This document shows positions 1 through 10,430 of a stretch of 64,000 nucleotides of DNA, piece by piece. Location of the stretch: contig NC_053392.1 in the NCBI RefSeq assembly GCF_905171765.1, positions 411,670,299-411,734,298 of the forward strand, written 5' to 3'. The first letter of the stretch is position 1. Each line of letters opens with the position of its first letter. Source of the DNA: Bufo bufo. Taxonomy: Eukaryota; Chordata; Amphibia; Anura; Bufonidae. Under the pieces are notes generated by a model. The model saw only the letters and a program-made list of their open reading frames with translations. It was not told where the DNA came from and searched no databases. The position numbers and the translations under genes are program-made.

Positions 1-446
1 GAAAAATCTTTGAGTTCGATTCCATTCAACCTAATGGCCTGAACGCTGAACTCGAGATTTTTGGTTTCCTGTAAAATGGGGTGCCCCTGGTTGATGGACG
101 ACGGTGGTTTCTGTTTTAAATCAGCAGCCCCGTCTTCCCTTAGCCAGGGGTCCCCCATATAACAACACAGGATCTAGAAGTGTATACACATCTCTAGGAA
201 AAATTATATGTATACCGACTTTATAAAATGTATATATATACTTACTCTGCAAAACTGATTTTTATATACACAAATTAATTTTCATATTTTATATTTTATA
301 TTGTATAATTTATGACTATGTTCGTCTCTTAATAATGAATATATTGATATATCCCTTTGATATTTTATAGTGATATTTTACAGCGATGTTTTAATGTCTT
401 TTATTTTCCTTAAATAAAAATGTATAGTTTTATACTTACAAAATGA
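1..446. other. AT-rich sequence, no gene seen
   Basis: The first 180 bases are of mixed composition and 180-446 is strongly AT-rich, with many short TATA and ATTT runs. No reading frame resembles a known family. By position it could be the 3' untranslated part of the Penelope-like element that follows, because the equivalent stretch upstream of the ribozyme in PLE-1 (45470-45700) is also AT-rich. That link is inference. Confidence 0.4.
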
Positions 447-1480
447 TTATATATGAAATGAAAATCTATGAACAACAGTATTAAGAATAGGAGCAAATAA
501 TAAATGACTCAAATATTCCCATAATAGAGAATGACAATTCATATAAATAAAGACACTATTCCGGATTAAAATCCGGGCTTTCTGATAGACCGACACAGGA
601 TAAAAGGGAATCATGACGATCAATATGCTTGACCACTGAGGAAGGAACGAGTTTAAGCTCCGAAACATGTTTGGGTGAACAAGCATATGAATACTGAAAT
701 TATATCACTGGAGCGCTTCAGGAGGAATCGAACCTAAAGACACTCACAAATATCTAAAAAGCAGAACCCCGGCAGCTGTATTAAAAGGTGATAAGGCGAT
801 CAGAACACTGAAGGGGCGTTGCAAACATTGAACAGAGACACCGCCATACCATGTGGCACGCCGACTTTTGAAGTAAGCTGTTACCGGAGGTCCCGAACTA
901 GAAAGGTCAGTCTGTTCTCAGAACAAGAGCGGGACGCCGCTTCTGTCCACAGCTGAACCGTGAGTAAAAATATCCTAATGTGCACTTTAAAAATGAGACT
1001 GCATCTTTTTGTATAAGAAGAAAGAAAAAGAACAAAAAGTCACTCAGTGACCAATTACAGTTACGCGAATAGCGGCATGCGCTTAAACAGCCAAAACTAA
1101 GAACACTGCTGCTATACCATATAGCCAATTGTTCATTGAACAAAAAGTGGATCACACTACATGGGGATTGCTATATTGAACTATATTACACAAATTTCAT
1201 TTTAAAGGATAATCCTGCATTTTATATATTTATATATTTTACTAATGCTGCTTATATTATCCTTCAATCGTTATTCATCAATTGATTTGACTGTTATTTA
1301 TGAATTGTCCTATATATTGATATTGCTGCTAGAATTTTGATACTGCTGCTAGAATATTTATAGAAATTATTTGTATCCAATTGTTGCTATTTTGTGAGTT
1401 TTATGCATATTTAATAAATTGCCTGCCATGAGCCCATAAATAGAGTGCCTGCTCATCTATATTTTATTTTCAGATCTTTT
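447..1480 (+). mobile_element. Penelope-like element 3' region (PLE-3), plus strand
   Basis: Non-coding 3'/terminal region of a Penelope-like retroelement, recognised from two landmarks shared in order and orientation with PLE-1 and PLE-2 in this window. The first is a hammerhead-like motif at 623-688. The second, about 240 bases downstream, is AGCGGGACGCCGCT at 928-941; the same 14-mer occurs twice in PLE-1 (complement of 44980-44993 and 45007-45020), and a related form is in PLE-2 (complement of about 49451-49463). No RT or GIY-YIG coding sequence is visible, so this is a fragment. Both boundaries are approximate; the right one is set where the next repeat begins. Confidence 0.55.
623..688 (+). 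ncRNA. Hammerhead-like ribozyme motif (type I) of PLE-3
   Basis: Core boxes are CTGAGGA at 636-642 and GAAA at 662-665, followed by the self-complementary CATG (666-669) and TT (670-671) at the expected cleavage position. Stem I is long: ATATGCTTG (623-631) pairs with CAAGCATAT (680-688), and ACCA (632-635) faces TGGG (672-675) with one mismatch. Stem II (643-661) is weak in this copy. One extra A lies between CTGAGGA and stem II, as in the two other copies, which departs from the textbook core. Hammerheads are known from Penelope-like elements; activity here is unproven. Confidence 0.6.
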
Positions 1481-2330
1481 GATACCCTATTCTCAGCATA
1501 GGTCATCAGTATGATCATTGGGGGCCTGACAACCGGCATCCCCGCCAATCAGCTGGATGAAGAGGAGGCAGTACTCCATGCGAGCTCTGCTTCCTCATTA
1601 TTAGGGCTCGTTCACACGAACGTTTTTTGCGTTCCGTATACAGGCCGTTTATTGCGTTCCGTATACGGTCCATATACGTAACCATTTATTTCAATGGGTC
1701 CGCAAAAAAAACTGAATGTACTCCGTGAGCATTCCGTTTCCGTATGTCCGCAATTCCGTTCCACTAGATTTTGAGTCTTGTCCTATTCTTGTCCGCAAAT
1801 CACGGTCCGTGGCTCTATTCAAGTCAATGGGTCTGCAAAAAAAACGGAACACATACGGAAATGCATCCGTATGTCTTCCGTATCCGTTCCGTTTTTTGCG
1901 GAACCATCTATTGAAAATGTTATGCCCAGCCCAATTTTTTCTATGTAATTACTGTATACTGTATATGCCATACGGAAAAACGGAACCAAAACTGAAACAC
2001 AACGGAAACAAAAAACGGAACAACGGATCCGGAAAGAACGGCCCGCAAAACACTGAAAAAGCCATACGGTCGTGTGAAAGAGGCCTTACACACTGCTTGT
2101 CATCTCGCAAGGGCAGTGTAATAAAAGTACTCACTCCATTCAGGTGAATGGAGCCAGTGCTTGTAATTATACTACGTCTCTGCTCCAGAGAAGACAACGC
2201 ATAGTGTAATGACCAGGAAGCACAGCCTCCTCTTCATACAGCTGATCGGTGGGGTGTCACGTGTCGGACCCCTGCTGATCAGATATTGATGACCTATCTT
2301 GATGATAGGTCATGAATATATATGGAAGGA
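1481..2330. mobile_element. Fold-back (MITE-like) element, split by a Harbinger-type MITE
   Basis: The left part (about 1481-1600, with 'ataggtcatcagtatgatc' and a following ggg-rich stretch) and the right part (about 2175-2330, with 'gatcagatattgatgaccta') are imperfect reverse complements, including matching gcagctgat/atcagctg segments. This makes a non-coding fold-back element. The element at 1604-2085 sits between the arms. Outer boundaries are approximate and no outer target duplication was identified. Confidence 0.55.
1604..2085. mobile_element. Non-autonomous PIF/Harbinger-type MITE
   Basis: Terminal inverted repeats begin GGGCTCGTTCACACGA at 1604 and, on the other strand, GGCCTCTTTCACACGA ending at 2085 (13 of 16 match). 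Exact 3 bp flanks TTA (1601-1603 and 2086-2088) fit the TWA target duplication of PIF/Harbinger transposons. The interior is built from short variants of ccgtatacgg/ttccgtt and has no transposase. The plus-strand frame at 1716-2147 crosses the element end and is not a gene. Confidence 0.7.
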
Positions 2331-3060
2331 CAACCTCTTTAACCCCTTCAAGACCAGGCCATTTTCCAATTTTTACTTTTGACCTTCTCGGAGCCATAAC
2401 TTTTATAATTTTCCATTCAAATAGCGGTATGCAGGCTTGTTTATTTTGTGGGACAAATAGTATTTTCTATTGGCACCATGTACTTTTAAATTTGATGTGG
2501 TGTAAAGCTGTACAATTCAGATGGGGTGTAATGTAAAAAATAAATAAATCTGCCACAGTGTAATTACAGTGATACCACATTTGCAATTTTTTTCTTTTAA
2601 TACGGAAAAAGATTATTTCAAAAAAAGATATTCTTTTCTTTGCATCTCCATATTCTAATCCCTATTTCTGTTTTAGAATTATGTCTACGTTGATGACTGA
2701 GGGCTAATTTTTAGCATTGTGATCTGTAATTTTATTATTTATACCACTTTGGAGTGTGTCTGTGAGTGGCTTTTTGATCACTTTTTATTCTTTATTTTTT
2801 ATTTTTTATAAGGCAATGAAAAAAGTAAAATTGGAAATTTTGATTTTTTTTCTTTCAGTTATACCATCCACCCTGAGGGATACATATTTTAATAGTGATA
2901 GCTTTTTTTTTTAAAGTGGCCGTACCAAAGATAATTTATATTTTTACTTTATATTTATTTTCATCTTTATTTTGGAGAAAGAGGGATGATTTTAATTTTA
3001 ATATTTTAAAAAGCCCTCCTTATTTAAAAGCCCTCCTAAGGGATTGAACATGCAATCTTT
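2331..3060. repeat. AT-rich dispersed repeat remnant
   Basis: Starts with 'aaccccttcaagaccagg' and runs into AT-rich sequence with 'gccataacttttataattt'. The same opening style ('cccttcctgaccaggccaa') occurs in the long repeat near 45850, so this is probably a related but divergent member. No coding potential. Confidence 0.4.
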
Positions 3061-3109
3061 AGATTGCTTCTCCTATAGACTGCTGTGAATTAGCATTTGC
3101 AGCCTAAGG

Positions 3110-3520
3110 GCTCATGCACACAAGTGTGTGTGCCCCGTTCCTGTATTGCGGACAGCAAACATCCCATTGACTTGAATGGGTCTGCAATCTGCAAGATACA
3201 GAGTGGTATGGAGCGGAGGCACAGATGATAAGCCCGCGGAAACACTACAAATGGCTTCTAAAGGATTTCTCTCCGTGCTTCTGCACCGCAAAAAATTTGA
3301 ACATGTTCTATCTTTTTGTGGTGCGGAACATATTTTGCGGATCGCAGACCCATAGAAGTGAATGGGTCCACATCTGCAAACTGCTGGTACCTGTGCATTG
3401 CAGACCACTATATGTGGTGCAGCACTCTTGGGGAAAGCCACCTCAGATACTGTGGTTATAAAAGACCATGGCATCTGCCTGCGATCGGCATTATGGTCAA
3501 TCACAGACATTAGCCCTGGG
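3110..3520. repeat. Possible MITE relic
   Basis: Begins 'gggctcatgcacacaag' and contains 'attgacttgaatgggtctg', resembling the Harbinger-type MITEs in this window. A weak inverse of the first nine bases lies at about 3508-3516 (cattagccc). The two opposed short frames here are complementary shadows of the same sequence and not genes. From 3521 to 3655 I see nothing recognisable. Confidence 0.3.
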
Positions 3521-3654
3521 TCTCTTTAAAACAGAAGAAGCCCAGAACAGAATCTAAACAAACTACACTTTGCTGAAACCACTGCAGCTTTCTGGATTTC
3601 AGTTATCCAATCCAGCTGAGGTATTTGGGTGAGATATACACACCTTCCACCACA

Positions 3655-3715
3655 GATGATATAGATAGAAATAGAGATGTAAATAGATACAGTAAATGAT
3701 GATAGATAGATATCT
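3655..3715. repeat. Degenerate GATA microsatellite
   Basis: Imperfect gata/aatagata tetranucleotide run just left of the Tc1 element. Confidence 0.6.
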
Positions 3716-3743
3716 CTCCATCTTCACACACATTATATATATA

Positions 3744-4953
3744 CACTCACCTAAAGAATTATTAGGAACACCATACTAATACTGTGTTGGACCCCCTTTT
3801 GCCTTCAGAACTGCCTTAATTCTACGTGGCATTGATTCAACAAGGTACTGATAGCATTCTTTAGAAATGTTGGCCCATATTGATAGGATAGCATCTTGCA
3901 GTTGATGGAGATTTGAGGGATGCACATCCAGGGCACGAAGCTCCCGTTCCACCACATCCCAAAGATGCTCTATTGGGTTGAGATCTGGTGACTGTGGGGG
4001 CCATTTTAATACAGTGAACTCATTGTCATGTTCAAGAAACCAATTTGAAATGATTCGAGCTTTGTGACATGGTGCATTATCCTGCTGGAAGTAGCCATCA
4101 GAGGATGGGTACATGGTGGTCATGAAGGGATGGACATGGTCAGAAACAATGCTCAGGTACCCCGTGGCATTTAAACGATGCCCAATTGGCACTAAGGGGC
4201 CTAAAGTGTGCCCAGAAAACATCCCCCACACCATTTCACCACCAGCCTGCACAGTGGTAACAAGGCATGATGGATACATGTTCTCATTCTGTTTACGCCA
4301 AATTCGGACTCTACCATTTGAATGTCTCAACAGAAATTGAGACTCATCAGACCAGGCAACATTTTTCCAGTCTTCAACAGTCCAATTTTGGTGAGCTCGT
4401 GCAAATTGTAGCCTCTTTTTCCTATTTGTAGTAGAGATGAGTGGTACCCGGTGGGGTCTTCTGCTGTTGTAGCCCATCCGCCTCAGGGTTGTGCGTGTTG
4501 TGGCTTCACAAATGCTTTGCTGCATACCTGTAACGAGTGGTTATTTCAGTCAACGTTGCTCTTCTATCAGCTTGAATCAGTCGGCCCATTCTCCTCTGAC
4601 CTCTAGCATCCACAAGGCATTTTTGCCCACAGCACTGCCGCATACTGGATGTTTTTCCCTTTTCACACCATTCTTTGTAAACCCTAGAAATGGTTGTGTG
4701 TGAAAATCCCAGTAACTGAGCAGATTGTGAAATACTCAGACCGGCCCGTCTGGCACCAACAACCATGCCACGATCAAAATTGCTTAAATCACCTTTCTTT
4801 CCCATTCTGACATTCAGTTTCGAGTTCAGGAGATTGTCTTGACCAGGACCACACCCCTAAATGCATTGAAGCAACTGCCATGTGATTGGTTGACTAGATA
4901 ATTGCATTAATGAGAAATAGAACAGGTGTTCCTAATAATTCTTTAGGTGAGTG
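3744..4953 (-). mobile_element. Tc1/mariner transposon, nearly complete
   Basis: A 1210 bp element with perfect 29 bp terminal inverted repeats (3744-3772 and 4925-4953; each starts CACTCACCTAAAG on its own strand). It is flanked by TA on both sides (3742-3743, 4954-4955), as expected for Tc1/mariner. One transposase gene fills the element on the minus strand. Perfect termini and a single coding lesion suggest a young insertion. Confidence 0.92.
3776..4805 (-). pseudogene. Tc1-like transposase, one frameshift (DD36E spacing)
   Basis: DNA cut-and-paste transposase in two overlapping frames. The N-terminal part (4805-4506, 99 codons, start MGKKGDLSNFDRG) carries the paired-like helix-turn-helix region (ISQSAQLLGFSHTTISRVYK). 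The catalytic part runs 4525-3776 in a frame shifted by one, so a single small indel near 4510-4525 breaks the gene. Together they give about 340 residues, the usual Tc1 length. Catalytic residues are visible: D in WSDESQF, D in QQDNAPCH and E in NPIEHLW. I count 36 residues between the second D and the E, not the usual 34, which matches the DD36E (Incomer) group of Tc1-like elements. The frame stops right inside the left terminal repeat. Confidence 0.9.
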
Positions 4954-4980
4954 TATATAGTATGTAAGAAGGAAGATACG

Positions 4981-5519
4981 TGTCACCGAGGTTCCTGGCC
5001 TCGGTGAGGTAAGAACCAGGTTTTTCCCTGAAGTGTCAGTTTTGCAGTTGCAGTCTGACACTTCAGCTGTTAGTATGGCTGTAAAGCCGATCCGGGCCGG
5101 TTCTTATTGGGAGCAGTCAAAGAGCAGGGTGGGTGGCTGTTCCCCACGGTTCCAGGCCGGGTTTTGGCTGGGATATAAAAACCCAGCCAGCACGTTCAGC
5201 TGGTGTGGATTATCCTCCATGACAGAGAAGCAGTGGAGTATGTGTCTTGAGACACTAAGGCCATCTATTTGTGAGAGCCGCATGCTGGGAAAACAGGCCT
5301 CTAAAGCCTGCTGTGGACTGCGGGTGAAAATCTGCTGACCAGGTGAAGGCTTTTTGCACTGTGGACTTTGTGTGGTGTGAACAGGCACCAAAACTGAACA
5401 CCATTACTTTTGACTTGTTTTTTACTATGTGTGAATAAAACACTGAACTTTACTTTAAAACCTTGTTTTTGCCTCTGTACTGCGTCCGCTTACCCTGCCT
5501 ACCAGAGCGAATCCCCACA
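4981..5519 (+). mobile_element. Solo-LTR-like unit
   Basis: Begins TGTCACCGAGG and opens with a hairpin (TCACCGAGG at 4982-4990, CCTCGGTGA downstream). A TATA box (TATAAAA, 5174-5180) and a polyadenylation signal (AATAAA, 5434-5439) are spaced as in an LTR, and the unit ends near 'atccccaca'. No internal retroelement sequence lies on either side, hence solo. No convincing target duplication was found, so the right end and the class are uncertain. The 5033-5338 frame lies wholly inside this unit and is not treated as a gene. 5520-5727 shows nothing recognisable. Confidence 0.5.
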
Positions 5520-5727
5520 ACACACAAACACACTGTACACCTATGTACATATCCACCCACATGTATGTCTTTTATATATATCACATTGTGGGAAAAGCAG
5601 TAACCTTTATTCAATGCTGGGAATGTAGGATTGCTATCATTATGTTGATTTCTCTATGTATTTATATATTTTTTTTAATTGTCTGTTTTATTTTATTGAA
5701 ATAGTAGTGGTAAATAAGAACAAGTCA

Positions 5728-7077
5728 GGCTACTTTCACACTTGCGTTTGGGGTTCCGCTTGTGAGTTCCGTTTAATGGCTCTCACAAGCGGCCCCGAAC
5801 GGATCCGTACAGCACCGGTTTGGCACCGTTTGGCCTCCGTTCCGCTCAGCAGGTGGACACCCGAACGCAGCTTGCAGCGTTTTGGTGTCCGCCTGGCCGT
5901 GCAGAGCCAAACGGATCCGTCCAGACTTACAATGCAAGTCAATGGGGACGGATCCGTTTGACGTTGACACAATATGGTGTAATTGCAAACAGATCCGTCC
6001 CCCATTGACTTTCTATGTAAAGTCAGGAGTCCCTATTAATATACCATCAGATCGGAGTTTTCTCAAATCCGATGGTATATTTTAACTTGAAGCGTCCCCA
6101 TCACCATGGGAACGCCTCTATGTTAGAATATACCATCGGATTTGAGTTAGATCGTGAAACTCAGATCCGACAGTATATTCTAACACAGAGGCGTTCCCAT
6201 GGTGATGGGGACGCTTCAAGTTAGAATATACTAAAAGAACTGTGTACATGACTGCTGCCTGGCAGGTGCTGCCAGGCAGCAGGGGGCAGACCCACCCCTG
6301 TATTTAACTCATTGGTGGCCAGTGCGGCCCCCCTCCCTCCCTCCCCTGTATTTAACTCATTGGTGGCTAGTGCGGCCCCCCTCCCTCCCCTGTATTTAAC
6401 TCATTGGTGGCCAGTGCGGACCCCCCTCCCTCCCCTGTATTTAACTCATTGGTGGCCAGTGCGGCCGCCCCCCCCCACCCTTGTATTTAACTCATTTGTG
6501 GCCAGTGCGGCCGCCCCCCCCCCCGCTCCCCCCCCTAATTAAAATGACCGACCCCCATCATTGGTGGCAGCGGAGAGTTCCGATCGGAGTCCCAGTTTAA
6601 TCGCTGGGACTCTGATCGGTAACCATGGCAACCAGGACGCTACTGCAGTCCTGGCTGCCATGGTTACTTAGCAATTTTAGAAGCATTATACTTACCTGCG
6701 ATGTCTGTGACCGGCCGGGCGCTCCTCCTACTGGTAAGTAAAAAGGTCTGTGCGGCGCATTGCTTATAGCACTGGCCACCAATGAGTTAAATACAAGGGA
6801 GGGAGGGGGGGCTGGCCGCACTGGCCACCAATGAGTTAAATACAGGGGAGGGAGGGGGGTCTTCCCCCTGCTGCCTGGCAGCACCTGCCAGGCAGCAGGG
6901 GGCAGTCATGTACACAGTTCTTTTAGTATATTCTAACTTGAAGCGTCCCCATCACCATGGGAACGCCTCTGTGTTAGAATATACTGTCGGATCTGAGTTT
7001 TCACGAAGTGAAAAATCAGATCTGAAAAAAACAGTTATGCAGACGGATCCATTCTGAACGCAAATGTGAAAGTAGCC
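5728..7077. mobile_element. Long-hairpin MITE (Harbinger-like termini)
   Basis: The ends are inverted: GGCTACTTTCACACTTGCG at 5728 and the complement of CGCAAATGTGAAAGTAGCC ending at 7077. The right flank is TTA (7078-7080) and the left is TCA (5725-5727), a possible decayed TTA duplication. Large inner arms are also inverted: 'cttgaagcgtccccatcacc' with flanking sequence at about 6090-6310 recurs as its complement at 6860-6990, each next to a tgcctggcag/ctgccaggca palindrome. The loop side holds a ~45 bp tandem repeat (tatttaactcattggtggcc) at 6300-6530, with inverted copies at 6770-6860. No transposase. Confidence 0.65.
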
Positions 7078-7788
7078 TTAGCACTACTTGTCATTGTTCA
7101 CAGAGTGGTAAATAAGTACAAGTTAACACTTCTTATCATTGTTCACAGAGTACAGAGGACATGAGCAAATAAGGAAACTTTTGAACAATAGCATATTCAA
7201 ACATTGAAAATAGGGATTAGGAATGCTAAAGGCAGTATTAGCCACATGCTATATACCCAGGCTTATATATATTTAAGGTATACAATCCACCAGCTATCTA
7301 TCAATTCCCTCTTGTAAAAAAGAAGAGAGGGAAAGAAAATAAAAAATTGATAATAAGAAAACGACAGGGGTATCGACACTCCCACGACACATAAGGGAAT
7401 GTAACCGGTACTAGGCACCATACTCTCTATGGACTTGGTTCAAGGAAGTCATCCCATAACTGCCAAGTTTTGTTAAACTTATCTATCTTGTTAGTCAAAC
7501 TAGCCGATAGGTATTCCATTTTCCTGACCTTAATGATATTTGTGAAAAGGTCAAGTTGGGTAGGCGGATTTGTTTTCTTCCAGAGCTTGAAAATATGACT
7601 CTTCTCTGGTCACACAAGTAAGATATGACTCTTTTATGTTAATTTGCATATATATCAAACCGTTTTTTTTACACAATAAAAGCACACAGAGCTATGGGGA
7701 CTGGATATTGCGGATGTGCTAGAGGCCATTTAGCAACCCATGTCCTCAGCTCTATACCCAAAATCCTGGTGACAGGTTCCCTTTAAGC
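7078..7788. other. Unassigned repeat-derived sequence
   Basis: 7078-7160 contains a short duplication (cacttcttatcattgttcacagag-type units next to ggtaaataagtacaagtta) that also occurs left of the hairpin MITE at 5700-5725. 7260-7610 resembles an untranslated retrotransposon tail in the reverse orientation, but no protein motif confirms it. 7620-7786 ends with 'ggtgacaggttccctttaa' and abuts the truncated chromovirus. I see no gene. Confidence 0.35.
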
Positions 7789-8690
7789 ATGGATCCGGTT
7801 TCAGCCTTGATTGACCGCATGCAAGGTCTTTAGCTGGAGGTAGCAGATCTCCGTAAAACTGTGTCTCAGTTTCAGGTGACCGGTTCTGCTGGTGTTCATG
7901 GAGTTTGTTCCGAGCCTAAGATCTCGCTTCTGGATACGTTCTCCGGGGGTAGTGAGAATTTTGTTTGCTTTAGAGAGGCTTGCAAACTCCATTTTCGCCT
8001 ACTTTCCCATTCCTCTGGTGATGAGGAGCAGAGGGTGGGGATCATCATCTCGCTGCTCAGGGATAACGCTCAGTCTTCGGCCTTTTCGCTGGCGGTGGGG
8101 GCACGGCCCCTCCGATCGGTGGATGAATTTTTTGTAGCCCTGGGGCAGATATATGATGACCTGGATCATATTGCTCTGGCTGAATCTAAACTGCGTCTTT
8201 TATGCCAGGGTAAACAGTCCACAGAGATATATTGTTCTGAATTTCGGAGATGGGCAGCTGATACTGGTTGGAATGATGCTGCACTCCGAAGTCAATTTTG
8301 CCATGGTCTTTCGGAAAGATTGAAAGATGCATTTGCTTTTCATGAGAGACCAGCCCCGTTAGAATCTGGCATGTCTCTAGCTGTTCGTATTGACAGGCAT
8401 CTTAGAGAGAGAGAAGACTACTCCTTCCTGTCATATTCAGCCCAAGGACAGTGGGGCTGTCTCATTCAGTGCGCAGGGGCCTCAGCCTCTCTCAATCCCC
8501 TCTGAGGAGGAGGCCATGCAGCTGGGTTTGCTTGCCTCTGATAGTAGAGGATTCAGCTCTCAGAGGAGGGTTTGTTTCTGTTGTGGGGGTATAAATCATT
8601 TGGCTAATGTTTGCCCCTCTAGGAGATTCATGGAGTTTTCTGAGGGTAATAAAAAAAAAAGAAAAAAACCCTCTAAAAACTTTCCATTTG
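7789..8690 (+). pseudogene. gag: Chromovirus Gag (capsid and nucleocapsid), broken
   Basis: Starts with ATG at 7789 (MDPVSALIDRMQG); a TAG follows within about 14 codons and the frame then stays open through 7861-8505. That part (LLDTFSGGSENFVCFREACK, then RQIYDDLDHIALAESKL-like sequence) looks like a gypsy capsid core. The C-terminal part is in another frame (8390-8845), so there is a frameshift around 8400-8440. It has one CCHC zinc knuckle, C-F-C-C-GGIN-H-LANV-C (C-X2-C-X4-H-X4-C), near 8575-8615. It would package element RNA; it is not functional here. Confidence 0.85.
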
Positions 8691-8699
8691 CTACTATTG

Positions 8700-9150
8700 G
8701 CAAGGTTGATGCAGAAATTGAAGGTTTGCCGTTTGCTTGTAGTTCCCGTTTTCTCCTACCTGCCAGGGTGGCGCTAGACAGCAAGAACATTGTTTGTGAG
8801 ATTTTTGAAGATAGTGGAGCAGCTGTCAATCTCATTGATAATTAATAACGCATGGTTTCCAGGTATGCACTTTGGAAAAGGATATACCTGTTTTTGCTAT
8901 CGATTCCACTCCACTTTCTCAAAGATCGTTAAAGGGCATAGTTCACAATATCCGTTTGACTGTGGGTTGAGGATATGTCATGTTTTGTCCTAAGCGGATT
9001 ACCTACTCCTCTATTGTTGGGGTTACTCTGGCTCACTAAACATAACCCGACCATTGATTGGCAAGCAAGGCAAATAAATGGTTGGAGTGAGTTTTGCAGA
9101 GAGAATTGCCTCACGGCGTCTCTTTCAGAGGTTTCTAGAGGTTTGCGAGA
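8700..9150 (+). pseudogene. pol: Chromovirus aspartic protease, broken
   Basis: Retroviral-type aspartic protease. The active-site DSG is seen in EIFEDSGAAVNLID near 8800-8840, after which the frame stops. The flap-side end is recognisable in another frame (LLGLLWLTKHNPTIDWQ, about 9015-9065), the usual gypsy motif before RT. At least one frameshift and a stop separate the two halves. Confidence 0.75.
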
Positions 9151-10430
9151 GTGGTGTTCAGGAGTTGCCCCCTCACCGGGAGTACAACCGCCAAGCTGCC
9201 AAAATCACGTTTATACAATCTCTCCCAACCTGAAAGAGTCGCTATGCGTACTTATATCTCTGAGAGCCTGAGAAAGAGACACATCCGACCCTCGAAGTCA
9301 CCTGTTGCCTCTGTTCGTTTGTTTTCGTTAAGACCTTGTCTGGATTTCAGGGTGCTGAACTGTATCACAATTCGTGACCCATATCCCCTTCCTCTGATCC
9401 AGGACCTGTTTAACCAGATTGTTGGGGCTAAAGTTTTTTCTAAGTTGGATTTAAGAGGGGCATACAACCTAATCAGGGTCAGGGAAGGGGATGAATGGAA
9501 GACGGCCTTCAATACCCCTGAGGGTCATTTCGAGAATTTGGTTATGCCCTTTGGTTTGATGAATGCTCCGGCCGTCTTCCAACATTTTGTGAACAGCATT
9601 TTTTATCATTTAATGGGGAAATTTGTTCTGGTGTATCTAGATGACATTTAGATTTTTTCTACTGATTTCAAGACTCATCTGGACCACCTACGTCAGGTCT
9701 TGCTGATTCTGCGGGAGAATAAATTGTACGCTAAACTGGAAAAATGTGTGTTTGCGGTTCCGGAGATTCAATTTCTTGGTTTTCTTCTCTCCGCTTCTGG
9801 TTTTCGCATGGACCCTGAGAAGGTCCGCGCTGTGCTTGATTGGGAGCTTCCTGAGAATCAGAAGGCGCTAATGCGTTTTTTGGGTTTTGGCAATTATTAC
9901 AGAAAGTTCATTTTGAATTATTCCTCTGTTGTTAAGCCACTCACTGATATGACTAAAAAGGGGATAGATTTTTCCTCGTGGTCGGGAGATGCGCTTAAAG
10001 CCTTTTCTAGTATCAAAGAGAGTTTTGCTTCCGCTCCTATTTTGGCACAACCTGATGTATGTTATTGTTGAGGTGGACGCTTCTGAGGTGGGTGTGGGTG
10101 CGGTCTTATCTCAGGGTCCCTCTCCTGCCAAATTGCGAATGTGTGCCTTTTTCTCAAGAAAACTCTCCTCTGCAGAGAGAAATTACGATGTGGGAGATAG
10201 GGAGTTGTTGGCCATCAAATAAGCTTTTGAGGAATGGTGCCATTGGTTAGAGGGAGCCAGACACCCTATTACCGTGTTTACCGACCATAAGAATCTGGCC
10301 TACTTGGAATTGGCCAAGCGTCTGAACCCGAGACAGGCCAGATGGTCTTTGTTCTTTTCTAGGTTTAATTTTGTTGTCACGTTCTGCCCTGGGGTTAAAA
10401 ATGTGAAGGCGGATGCCCTGTCACGTTGTT
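9151..10430 (+). pseudogene. pol: Chromovirus reverse transcriptase and RNase H, broken
   Basis: RT motifs appear in order: [50 protein letters not shown], the catalytic YLDD (about 9640), then FLGFLLSASGFRMDPEKV and the connection region. A TAG directly follows YLDDI at 9649, and reading resumes through 9700-10071. A frameshift near 10055 leads into RNase H ([51 protein letters not shown]), interrupted by one TAA at 10220. The catalytic residues themselves are preserved. Confidence 0.88.

Noticed and set aside
2312..2536. 74-codon frame as a small host gene
   Set aside because: It lies in an AT-rich dispersed repeat and has no domain or supporting context.
5736..6008. Several opposed short frames
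   Set aside because: They are complementary readings of the left end of the hairpin MITE.
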